Numbered from the stretch's first letter, positions 1-9,089 are shown. The stretch: 64,000 nucleotides of DNA from Paenibacillus sp. sptzw28 (GCF_019550795.1 NZ_CP080545.1:3878001-3942000); one strand, 5' to 3'. Numbers and translations: made by a program. The notes: generated from the sequence alone by a model not told the origin.

Positions 1-874
1 CAAGCCAATTCTCCAGTGTCGGATCAGATAAAAGCTTTTGTTCCAGCACGATCAGACTTACCTTATATATAATAATTGCAACTACTATAAGCGCTAAAGA
101 TCTTACCGCTCCGGAAAGTCGTCTTCGAGAGCCTGCTATGTAAACCAGCGATACGGCAAACCATCCGAACAAGAATGCCGACATCGGTGCGACGATCCAT
201 ACGCCAGCCCCTACTTGATGTCCGCTAAGCAACAATTTCACGGTAAATAATACACTCGCAATCAACCCGGTGAAAATCCACAGCCATTTACGGGTATCCG
301 GCTGGGCAACCTGCTTATACGTCATCCCCGAAGTTGATTGACGCCAACTGCGGTATCGCCCGGCTAGCTGGGTCACTGGAACTATTAATCCAATTAATGA
401 AGATAAATACTGCAGCCAATGGTATAGCCCGTCACCGGCAATTGTCGATTTGAGAACAGGAAATATATCGACAAAACCGCCTTGACTATGAGTCCATCCG
501 TCCATAAAGACGTGAGTCAAGAAACCAATAAACAGGGAAGTCGTAAATACGAACCACTCGCGCCATGAACGCAGCTTCCAACCGCCAAGTTGATTTTGCA
601 CAAAATGATCGAAGCCGCCTACGGCAGGCATAAACTTCGGGAGCACAGGCTTTAGAATCGTATGAAAGACAAATGCGAGCGAAATGGAGAGCGGCAAGCC
701 CAGCAGCATAAAGCCGCTCAGGGAATGGCCGATAGTCCGATAAGGCTCCATCGCCAGAAAATACTCCATATCCGGAGACATACTGCCAAGTACGAGCCCG
801 GTGATACTCATCCACTTTGGCGCTATCCGTCTCAGCGGCACCGCATACAACGGATGCGAAAATGTAAACGGCAT
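1..874 (-). CDS. DUF4184-type integral membrane protein (3' end cut by window edge)
   Basis: A frame open from an ATG at 872-874 to the left edge gives at least 291 residues with no stop. It opens with MPFTFSHPLYAVPLRR, the start typical of DUF4184 membrane proteins, which have no settled function. Several hydrophobic segments follow (around residues 50-70, 105-125, 150-170, 195-215, 230-250 and 265-285), consistent with a polytopic inner-membrane protein. An AG-rich Shine-Dalgarno (GAAAGAGG) precedes the ATG. It follows lepB by about 43 nt in the same direction, so it is probably co-transcribed with it. The true C-terminus lies outside the window. Confidence 0.72.
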   Translation of the reverse strand, partial: MPFTFSHPLYAVPLRRIAPKWMSITGLVLGSMSPDMEYFLAMEPYRTIGHSLSGFMLLGLPLSISLAFVFHTILKPVLPKFMPAVGGFDHFVQNQLGGWKLRSWREWFVFTTSLFIGFLTHVFMDGWTHSQGGFVDIFPVLKSTIAGDGLYHWLQYLSSLIGLIVPVTQLAGRYRSWRQSTSGMTYKQVAQPDTRKWLWIFTGLIASVLFTVKLLLSGHQVGAGVWIVAPMSAFLFGWFAVSLVYIAGSRRRLSGAVRSLALIVVAIIIYKVSLIVLEQKLLSDPTLENWL

Positions 875-917
875 TCTCTACCTCTTTCCCTCAGGATACA
901 TTACGAAATATGAAATG

Positions 918-1469
918 TCAGTGGAGTTGACCAAACTTATTAAGCGGCCAAAGCCGAAAAACAGCCCTTCCTTCAATGCTCGACATCGCAATTGGACCGA
1001 TAACGCGGCTGTCCTGACTGTTTTCCCGATTGTCTCCCATTACGAAAACTTTGCCCTCCGGAACTGTGTAAGGCACCGCAAGTCCGTTCGCATACGTTTC
1101 GCCTTTTACATATGGCTCTTCAAGCATTTTTCCGTTGATATATACATGTCCGTCTTTAAAGTTCAATACATCGCCCGGCAGTCCTATAACCCGTTTAATC
1201 AGCCGTTTATCGCTTTCCGGTCCATTAATAATGACGATGTCCCCCCGGCTCGGATGCTCAAACCGGTATGAGATTTTGTCTTCAATAAGCCGCTGCCCTT
1301 CTACAAGGGTTCGCTGCATCGAAATATTTTTCACTTCCGTTTGGGCGAAGGCGTAGTTTTGGATAAGAAGTGCAGCGACGACGGCGATCGTAAGCGATAG
1401 TACCCATTCTTGCAACTCGCGAAACCATTTCTTCTTCTTCGATTTCTGAAGCTCTGCGGTCACTTGCAT
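918..1469 (-). CDS. lepB: Signal peptidase I
   Basis: A type I signal peptidase of 183 aa, the usual size of the short Gram-positive SipS-like form. It cleaves signal peptides from exported proteins on the outer face of the membrane. One membrane segment lies at about residues 21-41 after a lysine-rich cytoplasmic start. The catalytic serine is S50 (in NISMQRTL) and the general base lysine is K92 (in RLIKRVIGLPGD). The conserved GDNRENSQDSR block is at 145-155. The usual proline two residues after SM is replaced by arginine. AGGAAGGAG precedes the ATG. A possible promoter lies at 1500..1528. Confidence 0.93.
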   Translation of the reverse strand: MQVTAELQKSKKKKWFRELQEWVLSLTIAVVAALLIQNYAFAQTEVKNISMQRTLVEGQRLIEDKISYRFEHPSRGDIVIINGPESDKRLIKRVIGLPGDVLNFKDGHVYINGKMLEEPYVKGETYANGLAVPYTVPEGKVFVMGDNRENSQDSRVIGPIAMSSIEGRAVFRLWPLNKFGQLH

Positions 1470-1499
1470 TTCTCCTTCCTGGTATAAAAAGGGATATCC

Positions 1500-1528
1500 A
1501 CTTTACTATATACGGCCGAACCTTTCAA
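1500..1528 (-). promoter_or_regulatory. Possible SigA promoter of lepB
   Basis: On the minus strand TTGAAA and TAAAGT are separated by exactly 17 nt, about 30 nt upstream of the lepB start and downstream of the ricA terminator. The -35 matches 5 of 6 and the -10 matches 4 of 6 consensus bases. This is a match by eye only. Confidence 0.4.
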
Positions 1529-1581
1529 TTAGTTGCTCTGATTGATTTTCCTGGGCGGTATAGGCACAAAATTTATATTAT

Positions 1582-1624
1582 CTTTTTAAAATAAGCCACC
1601 TGCCGGGCAATGGCAGGTGGCTTA
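1582..1624 (-). terminator. Rho-independent terminator after ricA
   Basis: A 13-bp perfect stem (1592-1604 with 1612-1624, core GCCACCTGCC/GGCAGGTGGC) with a 7-nt loop is followed on the minus strand by an A/T-rich tail containing TTTT. It lies just after the ricA stop and should end the miaB-ricA transcript. Confidence 0.85.
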
Positions 1625-1632
1625 CTTATTCG

Positions 1633-2127
1633 TTATTCGATACACTCTTCCGGATCTGAAGGGGACGCATCCTCAATATTGATTTTCTCCGCCACAGTGT
1701 CACGGATAACGGAAACGACCGTTTGCAGCAAATAATTAATGTCCGCCTGGCTTTGCTGGAACTCCGTTATAATTGGAATACCGTCCAGCTCGTCCTGAAG
1801 CGCGTCGATTTCTTTCTCGATCTTCGCAACCATGTCGGAATTTTTAAAGGTCGTTTCGAAAGCGACTATTTCCTTCTGCTTTTTCTTGATTAGCGCAATC
1901 AAATCCTGTATGCGGGTGTTGCCTTGAATTTGCTTCTCCGCGCGGCGAAAGTGCTGCACTTCCTCGGAAGTGAACAGCATATCGGCCAGTTCCTTCGTTT
2001 TGGCCATGATATCCGCACGCACGATTATATCCTCTGTTCTGAAGGACGGAATGCTGCAGCCGCCTTCATGCTCGTGGTCATGCTCCTGACATTGCTCCTG
2101 CTTCGCCGCAGTCTGTTCGTTAGCCAT
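1633..2127 (-). CDS. ricA: RicA (YmcA) subunit of the RicAFT complex
   Basis: A 164-aa YlbF/YmcA-family helical protein. The conserved core (FFRRAE-like block, then IPIITEFQQSQADINYLLQ) matches RicA, and it lies directly after miaB as in Bacillus. In B. subtilis RicA, RicF and RicT form an Fe-S complex that assists RNase Y mRNA processing and affects competence, biofilm and sporulation. The start at 2127 was chosen because GAGGAG abuts the upstream ATG at 2136 but is 9 nt from this one. The N-terminus carries an extra metal-ligand-rich stretch with C13, H16, H18, H20 and C24. A single Cys lies near the C-terminus. Confidence 0.85.
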   Translation of the reverse strand: MANEQTAAKQEQCQEHDHEHEGGCSIPSFRTEDIIVRADIMAKTKELADMLFTSEEVQHFRRAEKQIQGNTRIQDLIALIKKKQKEIVAFETTFKNSDMVAKIEKEIDALQDELDGIPIITEFQQSQADINYLLQTVVSVIRDTVAEKINIEDASPSDPEECIE

Positions 2128-2163
2128 TATCCCCATCTCCTCGCAATAATTACTGAGCTGAAT

Positions 2164-3771
2164 TTATGAAACCGCTTCTTCCGCAGCGGGTTTCGTTATC
2201 GCATCCGCCTTGATGTACCAGGTTTGCGAATCCGTGACGCGGGCATGGACGAATTGACCGATCCATTCCTTAGGCCCTTCCAGATGGACGAGCTTATTGG
2301 TACGCGTCCGTCCGGACAACACATTCGCATTGTTTTTGCTCTCGCCCTCTACAAGCACTTCGAGCAATTGCCCGCGCAGCTTGTGATGGCTTTCCCGGCT
2401 AAGCTCGGCGATCAGATCGTTCAGCTTGGCCAAACGGGCCTTCTTGACCGCAGCGGGAATATTGTCTTCCATATCCGCCGCCGGGGTTCCTTCACGCGGA
2501 GAATAGATAAATGTGTAGGCCGAGTCGAAGCCGACTTCACGGACGAGCGATAACGTTTCCTCGAAGTGTTCGTCGGTTTCACCGGGGAAGCCGACGATGA
2601 TGTCGGTCGTAAGCACGACGTCCGGGATCGCTTTCTTGATTTTGGCGACAAGCTCCAAGTACGTTTCCCGCGAATATTTGCGGCTCATTCGTTTCAGCAC
2701 GTCCGAACTGCCCGATTGGACAGGAAGATGAATATGTTCAACCAGATTGCCGCGGCCGGCGAGTACTTCGATAAGATGATCGTCGAAATCGCGCGGATGG
2801 CTGGTTGTAAAGCGGATTCGAGGAATGTCGATCTTCGATATATCCGACATCAGATCGCCGAACCGGTACTGTATATCTTCAAAGTCTTTGCCGTAAGCAT
2901 TTACATTCTGCCCCAGCAGCGTAATTTCCTTAAAGCCTTGACGAGCTAGCTCACGCACCTCCGCGATGACATCATCCGGACGGCGGCTGCGCTCTTTGCC
3001 CCGCGTATACGGTACGATGCAGTACGTACAGAACTTATCGCACCCGTACATAATATTGACCCATGCGCGCATGCCTTCGCGTTTCTTCGGAAGGTTCTCG
3101 ATAATGTCGCCTTCCTTCGACCACACTTCAACAACCATCTCTTTGCCGAACATGGCGTCCTGCAGTAAATGAGGGAGTCTGTGAATATTATGAGTACCAA
3201 AAATCAAATCGACAAACGGGTGCTTTTGCATAATCCTGCCGACCACAGACTCCTCTTGGGACATGCATCCGCACACACCGAGTATAAGCTCAGGCTTCTC
3301 CATCTTGAGATGCTTTAAATGTCCCAACTCGCCAAATACTTTATCTTCCGCGTTTTCCCGCACGGCGCACGTATTGAGTAAAATAACGTCCGCCGTCCTG
3401 CGATCCTCGGTCGCCTGATAGCCCATCTGCTCAAACAGGCCTTTCATAACTTCCGTATCATGTTCGTTCATCTGACAGCCGTAAGTCGTGATCAAATAAA
3501 ACTTGCCTTTCCCAAGCTGCTCCATCTCCGGCGGAATAGCAAATTCATAATGCACCTTTATATCTTCTTTGCCGCGGCTTTTCTCCTCTTTATAGCTCGG
3601 CGCGGAATTTATCGTGATCTCTCGTCCGCTTATCCGGTAAGTTGTTTTACCGTCATCTTCTTTCACCACTTTAGCGTTCGAGAAGTCGAAATATTTGGAG
3701 TAGTCTTTGGCGCCTTTGCCGGGATTCAATTCCGCTGGGTTCTGGCTCCCCTTGTTCACCTTGTGGTTCAC
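2164..3771 (-). CDS. miaB: tRNA-2-methylthio-N6-dimethylallyladenosine synthase MiaB
   Basis: A radical-SAM methylthiotransferase of 535 aa that adds the 2-methylthio group to i6A37 of tRNAs reading UNN codons. After an extension of about 90 residues the UPF0004 domain gives Fe-S ligands C99, C135 and C169. The radical-SAM CxxxCxxC follows at C244, C248 and C251. A C-terminal TRAM domain covers roughly residues 455-525. The start is GTG, preceded by AGAGGAAGG. It is translated ahead of ricA (36-nt gap) and divergent from the plus-strand dehalogenase gene. Confidence 0.95.
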   Translation of the reverse strand: MNHKVNKGSQNPAELNPGKGAKDYSKYFDFSNAKVVKEDDGKTTYRISGREITINSAPSYKEEKSRGKEDIKVHYEFAIPPEMEQLGKGKFYLITTYGCQMNEHDTEVMKGLFEQMGYQATEDRRTADVILLNTCAVRENAEDKVFGELGHLKHLKMEKPELILGVCGCMSQEESVVGRIMQKHPFVDLIFGTHNIHRLPHLLQDAMFGKEMVVEVWSKEGDIIENLPKKREGMRAWVNIMYGCDKFCTYCIVPYTRGKERSRRPDDVIAEVRELARQGFKEITLLGQNVNAYGKDFEDIQYRFGDLMSDISKIDIPRIRFTTSHPRDFDDHLIEVLAGRGNLVEHIHLPVQSGSSDVLKRMSRKYSRETYLELVAKIKKAIPDVVLTTDIIVGFPGETDEHFEETLSLVREVGFDSAYTFIYSPREGTPAADMEDNIPAAVKKARLAKLNDLIAELSRESHHKLRGQLLEVLVEGESKNNANVLSGRTRTNKLVHLEGPKEWIGQFVHARVTDSQTWYIKADAITKPAAEEAVS

Positions 3772-3953
3772 TTCCTTCCTCTATACGTGCACCAATTGCT
3801 CTGAATGATATCGGTCCATTCCATGATTATATCAAAAGGGCGCGCGATTATAAAGCAAGAATGAGCGGCATTGCACCGCCATCCCGGTGCCCTATGCATA
3901 GCGGTACTTGAAGATTGAAGGTTCTCATAAACATACACAAGGGGGGAAAGAAG

Positions 3954-4637
3954 ATGCGTCCTATTAAAGCGATTGTATTTGATGCGTATGGCACATTGTT
4001 TGATATACATTCGGTCATATCAAAAATTGACCAATTATTCCCCGGTGAAGGAAAACAAATAAGTGAACTTTGGAGGAAAAAGCAGCTGGAATATACCTGG
4101 CTGCGTTCATTGATGGGACGCTATAGGGATTTCTGGAAGGTAACGGACGATTCCTTAGCGTTCGCTTTAAAAGCATTAAGATTACGGTCCGATGGTCAAA
4201 CTCGAAATATAATTCTTAATGAGTATTTAGTTTTAAAGCCTTATCCTGAAGTAGCTGCAGCTTTAGATCAATTACAGCATCTACCACTGGGGATCCTCTC
4301 GAACGGCACGCCTTATATGCTGTACTCGGTGGTGAATAATGCCGGGTTACACCATCTTTTTTCAACTGTGCTAAGCGTAGACTCACTTAAAATTTATAAA
4401 CCTTTTTCAGGGGTATACGAATTAGCTTCCGTTTATCTAGGCGTCAGCAGAGAAGACATCCTGTACGTTTCGGCCAATGCGTGGGATGCCGCAGGCGCAA
4501 AAGCTTTTGGCCTTATGGTATGTTGGGTCAATCGTTTGAATATGCCCTTTGACGAGTTAGATGTGGCACCCGACCTGATCGTAAGTAACCTGGATCAATT
4601 AATGAATATACTTGCCCGGCGCATGAAACTGTACTAA
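3954..4637 (+). CDS. (S)-2-haloacid dehalogenase type II (HAD superfamily)
   Basis: The only confident plus-strand gene, 227 aa. It matches the L-2-haloacid dehalogenase subgroup of HAD hydrolases, which displace halide from short 2-haloalkanoic acids through an aspartyl ester. Every catalytic position known from the Pseudomonas YL enzyme has a counterpart: D10, T14, R41, S116, K149, Y155, S173, N175 and D178. The ATG at 3954 follows AAGGGGGGAAAG; a TTG at 3915 in the same frame is a worse start. It sits between divergent miaB and convergent pduL. Its base composition looks more A/T-rich than its neighbours, which may point to transfer. The natural substrate is unknown. Confidence 0.85.
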   Translation: MRPIKAIVFDAYGTLFDIHSVISKIDQLFPGEGKQISELWRKKQLEYTWLRSLMGRYRDFWKVTDDSLAFALKALRLRSDGQTRNIILNEYLVLKPYPEVAAALDQLQHLPLGILSNGTPYMLYSVVNNAGLHHLFSTVLSVDSLKIYKPFSGVYELASVYLGVSREDILYVSANAWDAAGAKAFGLMVCWVNRLNMPFDELDVAPDLIVSNLDQLMNILARRMKLY

Positions 4638-4686
4638 ACCTGCAACGACATCCCATATATCGAATAATCGGTCAATATAATCGCCG

Positions 4687-5256
4687 TTACCCGATAATTT
4701 CCGCGGTATCCCCTGTTTTGGCGCCCGCCGCGTTCGCTTCGTCCGTATCGATATGCAGATCAAGCGCAAACTCCGGTGATACTCGGGCAATTACATTATC
4801 AAGCACAAGCCCCCGCTCACCTTGGAGACGAACCGAAAGCCGCTGCTTGTCTGTAACTCCGAAGCGTTCGGCATCGCTCGTATGGAAGTGAATATGCCTT
4901 GCAGCTACGATAACTCCCTCTTCGATCGTTACCTGCCCAACCGGTCCTTTAATGGTTATTCCGGCAGATCCAGCGATATTGCCGGATTCACGAACCGGCG
5001 GATTAATACCGAGGGTAAAAGCGTCCGTCCGCGATACTTCCAGCTGCGTCCGTTTACGTGCAGGTCCCAGAATACGAACCTTGGGAAATCCCCCTTTGGG
5101 TCCAATCACTTCAACAGTCTCGTTAGCCGCATATTGACCCGGCTGGGATAACGGCTTCATTACTGTCAGCTCCGCGCCTTTGCCGAATAACAGCTCCACA
5201 TGCTCCTGAGATAGATGAATATGTCTCGCAGATACGCCAACAGGTACCGATTTCAT
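4687..5256 (-). CDS. pduL: PduL-type phosphate propanoyltransferase / phosphotransacylase
   Basis: A 189-aa PduL-family enzyme that swaps CoA and phosphate on short acyl groups (acyl-CoA + Pi to acyl phosphate + CoA). Zinc-ligand signatures are visible: HIH at 12-14, HIHFH at 121-125, and H168 in the LDLHID block. It begins directly with the catalytic fold and lacks an N-terminal encapsulation peptide, and no microcompartment shell genes are nearby, so a cytosolic role is inferred. It lies downstream of korAB, whose acyl-CoA product could be its substrate, but a strong terminator separates them. Confidence 0.9.
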   Translation of the reverse strand: MKSVPVGVSARHIHLSQEHVELLFGKGAELTVMKPLSQPGQYAANETVEVIGPKGGFPKVRILGPARKRTQLEVSRTDAFTLGINPPVRESGNIAGSAGITIKGPVGQVTIEEGVIVAARHIHFHTSDAERFGVTDKQRLSVRLQGERGLVLDNVIARVSPEFALDLHIDTDEANAAGAKTGDTAEIIG

Positions 5257-5301
5257 CGTTTGACCATCCTTTCGCTGTTAACAGTTATTATTTCCCAAGC
5301 G

Positions 5302-5336
5302 ATAAAAGGCATACAGCCGCAGGGGCTGTATGCCTT
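5302..5336 (-). terminator. Rho-independent terminator after korB
   Basis: Stem AAGGCATACAGC/GCTGTATGCCTT with a short loop, followed on the minus strand by TTTATC. It lies between the korB stop and the pduL start, so pduL either relies on read-through or has its own promoter. Confidence 0.85.
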
Positions 5337-5353
5337 CGATAAAAAGCTTCGTA

Positions 5354-6220
5354 TTATCTGAATTCGGCAACCAGCTTGTCGAATTGATCTTGCGACAAGG
5401 ACAACTCCTGGTTGGCAAGACCCTGCTCTTTGAACCCGACAATAAGCTCGTCATACGCTTTACGTTCTTTATTTTGATAAATAAGACCGGTCAGCATGCC
5501 GCCCGTTTCCATGATTTTGTTCATGGCCGCTATACGGTTTGCCGGATCGTAATCCGGGAATTGCTCCAGATTAACGATATTTTCTTTAAACCAGTCGTAC
5601 GTGTTGACTTTGTTGAAGGTTACGCAAGGGCTAAATACGTTGATGAGCGAGAACCCTTTATGCTTCAGGCCTTCTTCGATCAGCGAGGTCAGCTGCTTGA
5701 GATCGCTCGAGAACGATTGCGCCACGAACGTTGCCCCTGCGGACATTGCAATTTCCAGCGGAGACAGCGTAGACTCGATCGAGCCCTCAGGAGTCGATTT
5801 CGTCTTGAAGCCTTCCGCGCTACGAGGGGACGTTTGACCCTTAGTCAAACCGTAAATTTGATTGTCCATGACGATGTATGTCACGTCCAGGTTACGGCGG
5901 ATGGCATGGACCGTGTGGCCCATCCCGATTGCAAACCCGTCACCGTCGCCGCCGGATGCGATAACCGTCAGTTCGCGGTTAGCGAGCTTAACGCCCTGCG
6001 CAATCGGCAGCGCGCGGCCGTGAATACCGTGCAGGCCGTAAGCGTTAATGTAACCGGAAATCCGGCCGGAACAACCGATACCGGAAATTACTGCAAGCTT
6101 CTCAGGCTCCAGGCCAACGTTCGCCGCCGCGCGTTGAATCGCCGCTTGCACGGAGAAGTCGCCGCAGCCCGGGCACCAGTTCGGCTTGACGTTATTACGA
6201 AACTCTTTAAATGTCGCCAT
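5354..6220 (-). CDS. korB: 2-oxoacid:ferredoxin oxidoreductase subunit beta
   Basis: A 288-aa beta subunit carrying the thiamine-diphosphate site. The N-terminal NWCPGCGDFSV (C16, C19) and GIGCSGR blocks, and GGDGDGFAIGMGH for TPP/Mg binding, are characteristic. With KorA it oxidatively decarboxylates a 2-oxoacid (2-oxoglutarate or pyruvate type) to acyl-CoA, reducing ferredoxin. The size fits the two-subunit KorAB form without an added ferredoxin domain. It starts 1 nt after the korA stop, so translation is coupled. Exact substrate preference cannot be read from sequence. Confidence 0.92.
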   Translation of the reverse strand: MATFKEFRNNVKPNWCPGCGDFSVQAAIQRAAANVGLEPEKLAVISGIGCSGRISGYINAYGLHGIHGRALPIAQGVKLANRELTVIASGGDGDGFAIGMGHTVHAIRRNLDVTYIVMDNQIYGLTKGQTSPRSAEGFKTKSTPEGSIESTLSPLEIAMSAGATFVAQSFSSDLKQLTSLIEEGLKHKGFSLINVFSPCVTFNKVNTYDWFKENIVNLEQFPDYDPANRIAAMNKIMETGGMLTGLIYQNKERKAYDELIVGFKEQGLANQELSLSQDQFDKLVAEFR

Positions 6221-6221
6221 C

Positions 6222-7955
6222 TTACACCAACTCCTTGCAAGCTTTGTATACTTCGGAAGGCAGGAACGGATTGCCGTCGTATTTCAAAAGGCTGTGAATC
6301 TTTTCCGCTTGGCCTACATTAAGCTTCACTTGAGCAGCAAGCTGGGCCGTCGCGTTATTCTCAAGCACGACTACGTTCTTCGCGCTGTCCATGTAAGATT
6401 TCACGAGGTCGGTCGGGAACGGATGAATTTGGCGAACCGTAATATGGTTCGTCTTGAGTCCGTCGTTCTCAAGACGGGTACGCGCTTCGTCGATCGTACC
6501 CCCGGTGGAGCCCATGCCGATTACGAGCAGATCCGCTTCGGCATAAGGAGCGTCAGCGCGAACAGCGTCGCGGATCAGCATTCCATCCAATTTCGTGAGT
6601 CGTTTATCCATCATTTTCTTCCGGTTGATCGCACTTTCCGAAGGACGACCGGTTTCGTCGTGCTCAACGCCGGTTACATGGTGCAAGCCGTTCTTGTCGC
6701 CGGGGATGACACGCGGCGATACGCCGTCTTCCGTCAGCTCGTAGCGCTTGAACAATTGGTTCTCCGGAAGCTCAGGCAGGTCGCGAACGAGCTTGCCGCG
6801 GTTGATCTGAATCTTATCCAGCTCCAGCGGTTCGCAGGACTGCTTGCCGAGCGAGAGCTGCAGGTCGGTCATAACAATGACCGGCACTTGATATTGCTCC
6901 GAAAGGTTGAAGGATTCGATCGTATCGTAGAAGCAATCTTCAATCGACGCCGGCGCGATGACGATTTTCGGAATTTCACCGTGCGTTCCGTAAACCATCG
7001 CGTTGAGGTCGGACTGCTCCTGCTTCGTCGGCAGGCCGGTAGAAGGTCCGCCGCGCTGCGTGTCGACAATGACAAGCGGAGTTTCGGTCATGCCCGCAAG
7101 ACCGATTGCCTCCATCATCAGGGACAGTCCGGGGCCAGCAGAAGCGGTCATCGTACGCACTCCTGCGTAGTTAGAACCGATGGCCATCGTAACTGCTGCG
7201 ATTTCGTCTTCGGTTTGAACGACTGTACCACCGAATTTAGGCAGCTTTTTAATCAAATATTCCATGATCTCCGATGCAGGAGTGATCGGATACGCCGCCA
7301 TCAGACGGCAGCCGCCCGCGACTGCGCCGAGACCGATACCCTCGTTACCGATCATAAACAGCTTTTGTTTACCGTCGGCAGGCTCAAGCTGGAACTCTTC
7401 AAGAGGTCCGCCGGCAAGGTCGAGTACGAAATCCGAGCCTCGTTTGACCGCTTCTACGTTCTTCTCGACGATCGCCGCGCCTTTACGGCCGAATTCTTCT
7501 TCAACCGCTTTATTGAACACGTCGATCGGCAGACCGAGAAGCGCCCAGGATGCGCCGGACGCTACCATGTTTTTCATTAGGGATGTACCGAGATCTTCAG
7601 CGATCGAAGTGATCGGAACCGGGAATAAACGTGCGTTAATGCCATCAGGCAGTGTGGGATTAAATTTCGCATCGGCTACTACGACGCCGCCCGCACGGAG
7701 CTCATGAGCGTTAAGATCGATGCTCTCTTGGTCAAATGCGACCAATATGTCCAAATCATCGGAGATCGCGCGAATCGGCTTCGTGCTGATCCGAATTTTA
7801 TTATTTGTATGACCACCCTTGATACGTGAAGAAAAGTGACGATATCCGTATAAATAGTATCCAAGCCGGTTAAGCGCAGTCGAGAAAATACGGTCCGTAC
7901 TTTCGACGCCTTCCCCTTGTTGTCCCCCGATTTTCCAAGACAATTGACTGATCAA
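6222..7955 (-). CDS. korA: 2-oxoacid:acceptor oxidoreductase subunit alpha (gamma-alpha fusion)
   Basis: A 577-aa partner of KorB. The N-terminal third is the gamma domain (GGQQGEG near the start). The rest is the pyrimidine-binding domain (GNEGIGLGAV, AYPITPASEIM, TASAGPGLSLM) and the TK C-terminal domain (VIGMGSTGGT). The proposed start is a TTG at 7955: GAGGAG lies 9 nt upstream of it, abuts the in-frame ATG at 7964, and the ATG at 8000 has no Shine-Dalgarno. The protein then begins MISQLSWKIGGQQGEG. It forms an operon with korB. A weak promoter candidate lies at 8045..8073. Confidence 0.9.
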   Translation of the reverse strand: MISQLSWKIGGQQGEGVESTDRIFSTALNRLGYYLYGYRHFSSRIKGGHTNNKIRISTKPIRAISDDLDILVAFDQESIDLNAHELRAGGVVVADAKFNPTLPDGINARLFPVPITSIAEDLGTSLMKNMVASGASWALLGLPIDVFNKAVEEEFGRKGAAIVEKNVEAVKRGSDFVLDLAGGPLEEFQLEPADGKQKLFMIGNEGIGLGAVAGGCRLMAAYPITPASEIMEYLIKKLPKFGGTVVQTEDEIAAVTMAIGSNYAGVRTMTASAGPGLSLMMEAIGLAGMTETPLVIVDTQRGGPSTGLPTKQEQSDLNAMVYGTHGEIPKIVIAPASIEDCFYDTIESFNLSEQYQVPVIVMTDLQLSLGKQSCEPLELDKIQINRGKLVRDLPELPENQLFKRYELTEDGVSPRVIPGDKNGLHHVTGVEHDETGRPSESAINRKKMMDKRLTKLDGMLIRDAVRADAPYAEADLLVIGMGSTGGTIDEARTRLENDGLKTNHITVRQIHPFPTDLVKSYMDSAKNVVVLENNATAQLAAQVKLNVGQAEKIHSLLKYDGNPFLPSEVYKACKELV

Positions 7956-8044
7956 AATGCCCATCTCCTCTTTTTGATGAACGTGCGTCTGCGACAACAT
8001 CCAACATATAAATAATTCTATTTAACAGTCACATAAATTTTATG

Positions 8045-8073
8045 ATGGTAGGTCCTAAAAAGCAAGGTGTAAA
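8045..8073 (-). promoter_or_regulatory. Possible SigA promoter of korAB
   Basis: On the minus strand TTTACA and TACCAT are separated by 17 nt, about 90 nt upstream of the proposed korA start and downstream of the dipeptidase stop. The -35 is 5/6 and the -10 is 4/6 to consensus. Weak support. Confidence 0.35.
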
Positions 8074-8141
8074 CGCTATTTTAAACATAGTTCTTTTCGA
8101 TGGTATCCATATCGGAAAGAGATTGAAGACATCCGGATTAA

Positions 8142-9089
8142 TCATTCGGGAAGATGCTTTGTCAAAAACCGCATGGCATTCTCGCTTAAGAAAGCTTTTA
8201 CCTGCTGCTGACTGTATCGTTTCAGCAGCTCTTCCTTCAAACCGGGCAGCTCCCCGGGATGCGAAAGGCCGATTACATGCGAATCGATGCCATCGAAGTC
8301 GGAGCCAAACATTAGCTGATGCTCTCCGCCAAGCTCGCACATGCGCTCGATATGCTTCAGAACATCGTCAACCGATGCCGCCCCTTCCGCACGGATAAAA
8401 TAAGGGACGAACGTAATACCGATCAGCCCGTCCTTCGCGATAAGCGCTTTGATTTGTTCGTCCGTCAGATTGCGCGGATGATCGCATAAAACGCGCGAAT
8501 TGGAATGTGAGGCGATCACTGGCTTGGTCGCCGTCTCCAGCATGTCCCAAAATGACCGCTCGGACAAATGAGATACATCTAATAGTATACCCAAATTATT
8601 ACATTCTTGTACAAATTCACGCCCTTTGGCTGTCAGTCCGCCTTGTCTCGGCTCCATAACGCCGTCAGCACCCCAATTGGCCCTATTCCACGTCAAGCCG
8701 GCTGCCCGTACCCCCAGATGAAACAAAATCCTCAGCATGGCCAAATCGCCTTGAAGCCCGTCCGCACCTTCAAGAGACAGCATGGCGCCGATCTTGCCGC
8801 TGGATTGAAGACTCCTGATATCTTCCGACGTTCGAACCCATTTCATATCCGGCTCACTGAGTATTTTCCGGTGAAACAAATCGATGCTGCGGAGAATCGG
8901 AGTCATCGTTTTTTCCATCTCGTCAGGTATATAAATGGCAAATGTCTGGAATACTGCCGCGGCATCTTTCAGTCTCGGCAGCGTTACATCCAGCTTGCCT
9001 TCCGTGTCTTCGGCAAAAGACAAACGGTCATCTTGAAGCAGCTTGTAAAGCACATCACAATGAAAATCCAACGATTGCAGCTTGGTCAT
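8142..9089 (-). CDS. Membrane dipeptidase-like peptidase, M19 family
   Basis: A 315-aa amidohydrolase-fold dipeptidase, which hydrolyses dipeptides using a binuclear zinc site. Metal-ligand motifs are visible in order: HCD (H10, D12), SLEGADG, DVSHLSE, ASHSNSR and GSDFDGID. No signal peptide is seen, so it is probably cytoplasmic like other Bacillales members. GGGAGG is 10 nt before the ATG. It sits between spoVS and korAB. Members of this family include renal-type dipeptidases and bacterial D-Ala-D-Ala or L,D-dipeptidases; which substrate applies here is open. Confidence 0.9.
   Translation of the reverse strand: MTKLQSLDFHCDVLYKLLQDDRLSFAEDTEGKLDVTLPRLKDAAAVFQTFAIYIPDEMEKTMTPILRSIDLFHRKILSEPDMKWVRTSEDIRSLQSSGKIGAMLSLEGADGLQGDLAMLRILFHLGVRAAGLTWNRANWGADGVMEPRQGGLTAKGREFVQECNNLGILLDVSHLSERSFWDMLETATKPVIASHSNSRVLCDHPRNLTDEQIKALIAKDGLIGITFVPYFIRAEGAASVDDVLKHIERMCELGGEHQLMFGSDFDGIDSHVIGLSHPGELPGLKEELLKRYSQQQVKAFLSENAMRFLTKHLPE

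Noticed and set aside
486..815. A 109-residue minus-strand frame near the left edge
   Set aside because: Overlaps, in another frame, the DUF4184 membrane gene (1..874), which has a proper start and hydrophobic pattern.
6186..7580. Long plus-strand open frame opposite korA
   Set aside because: Antisense shadow of a clear conserved enzyme gene.
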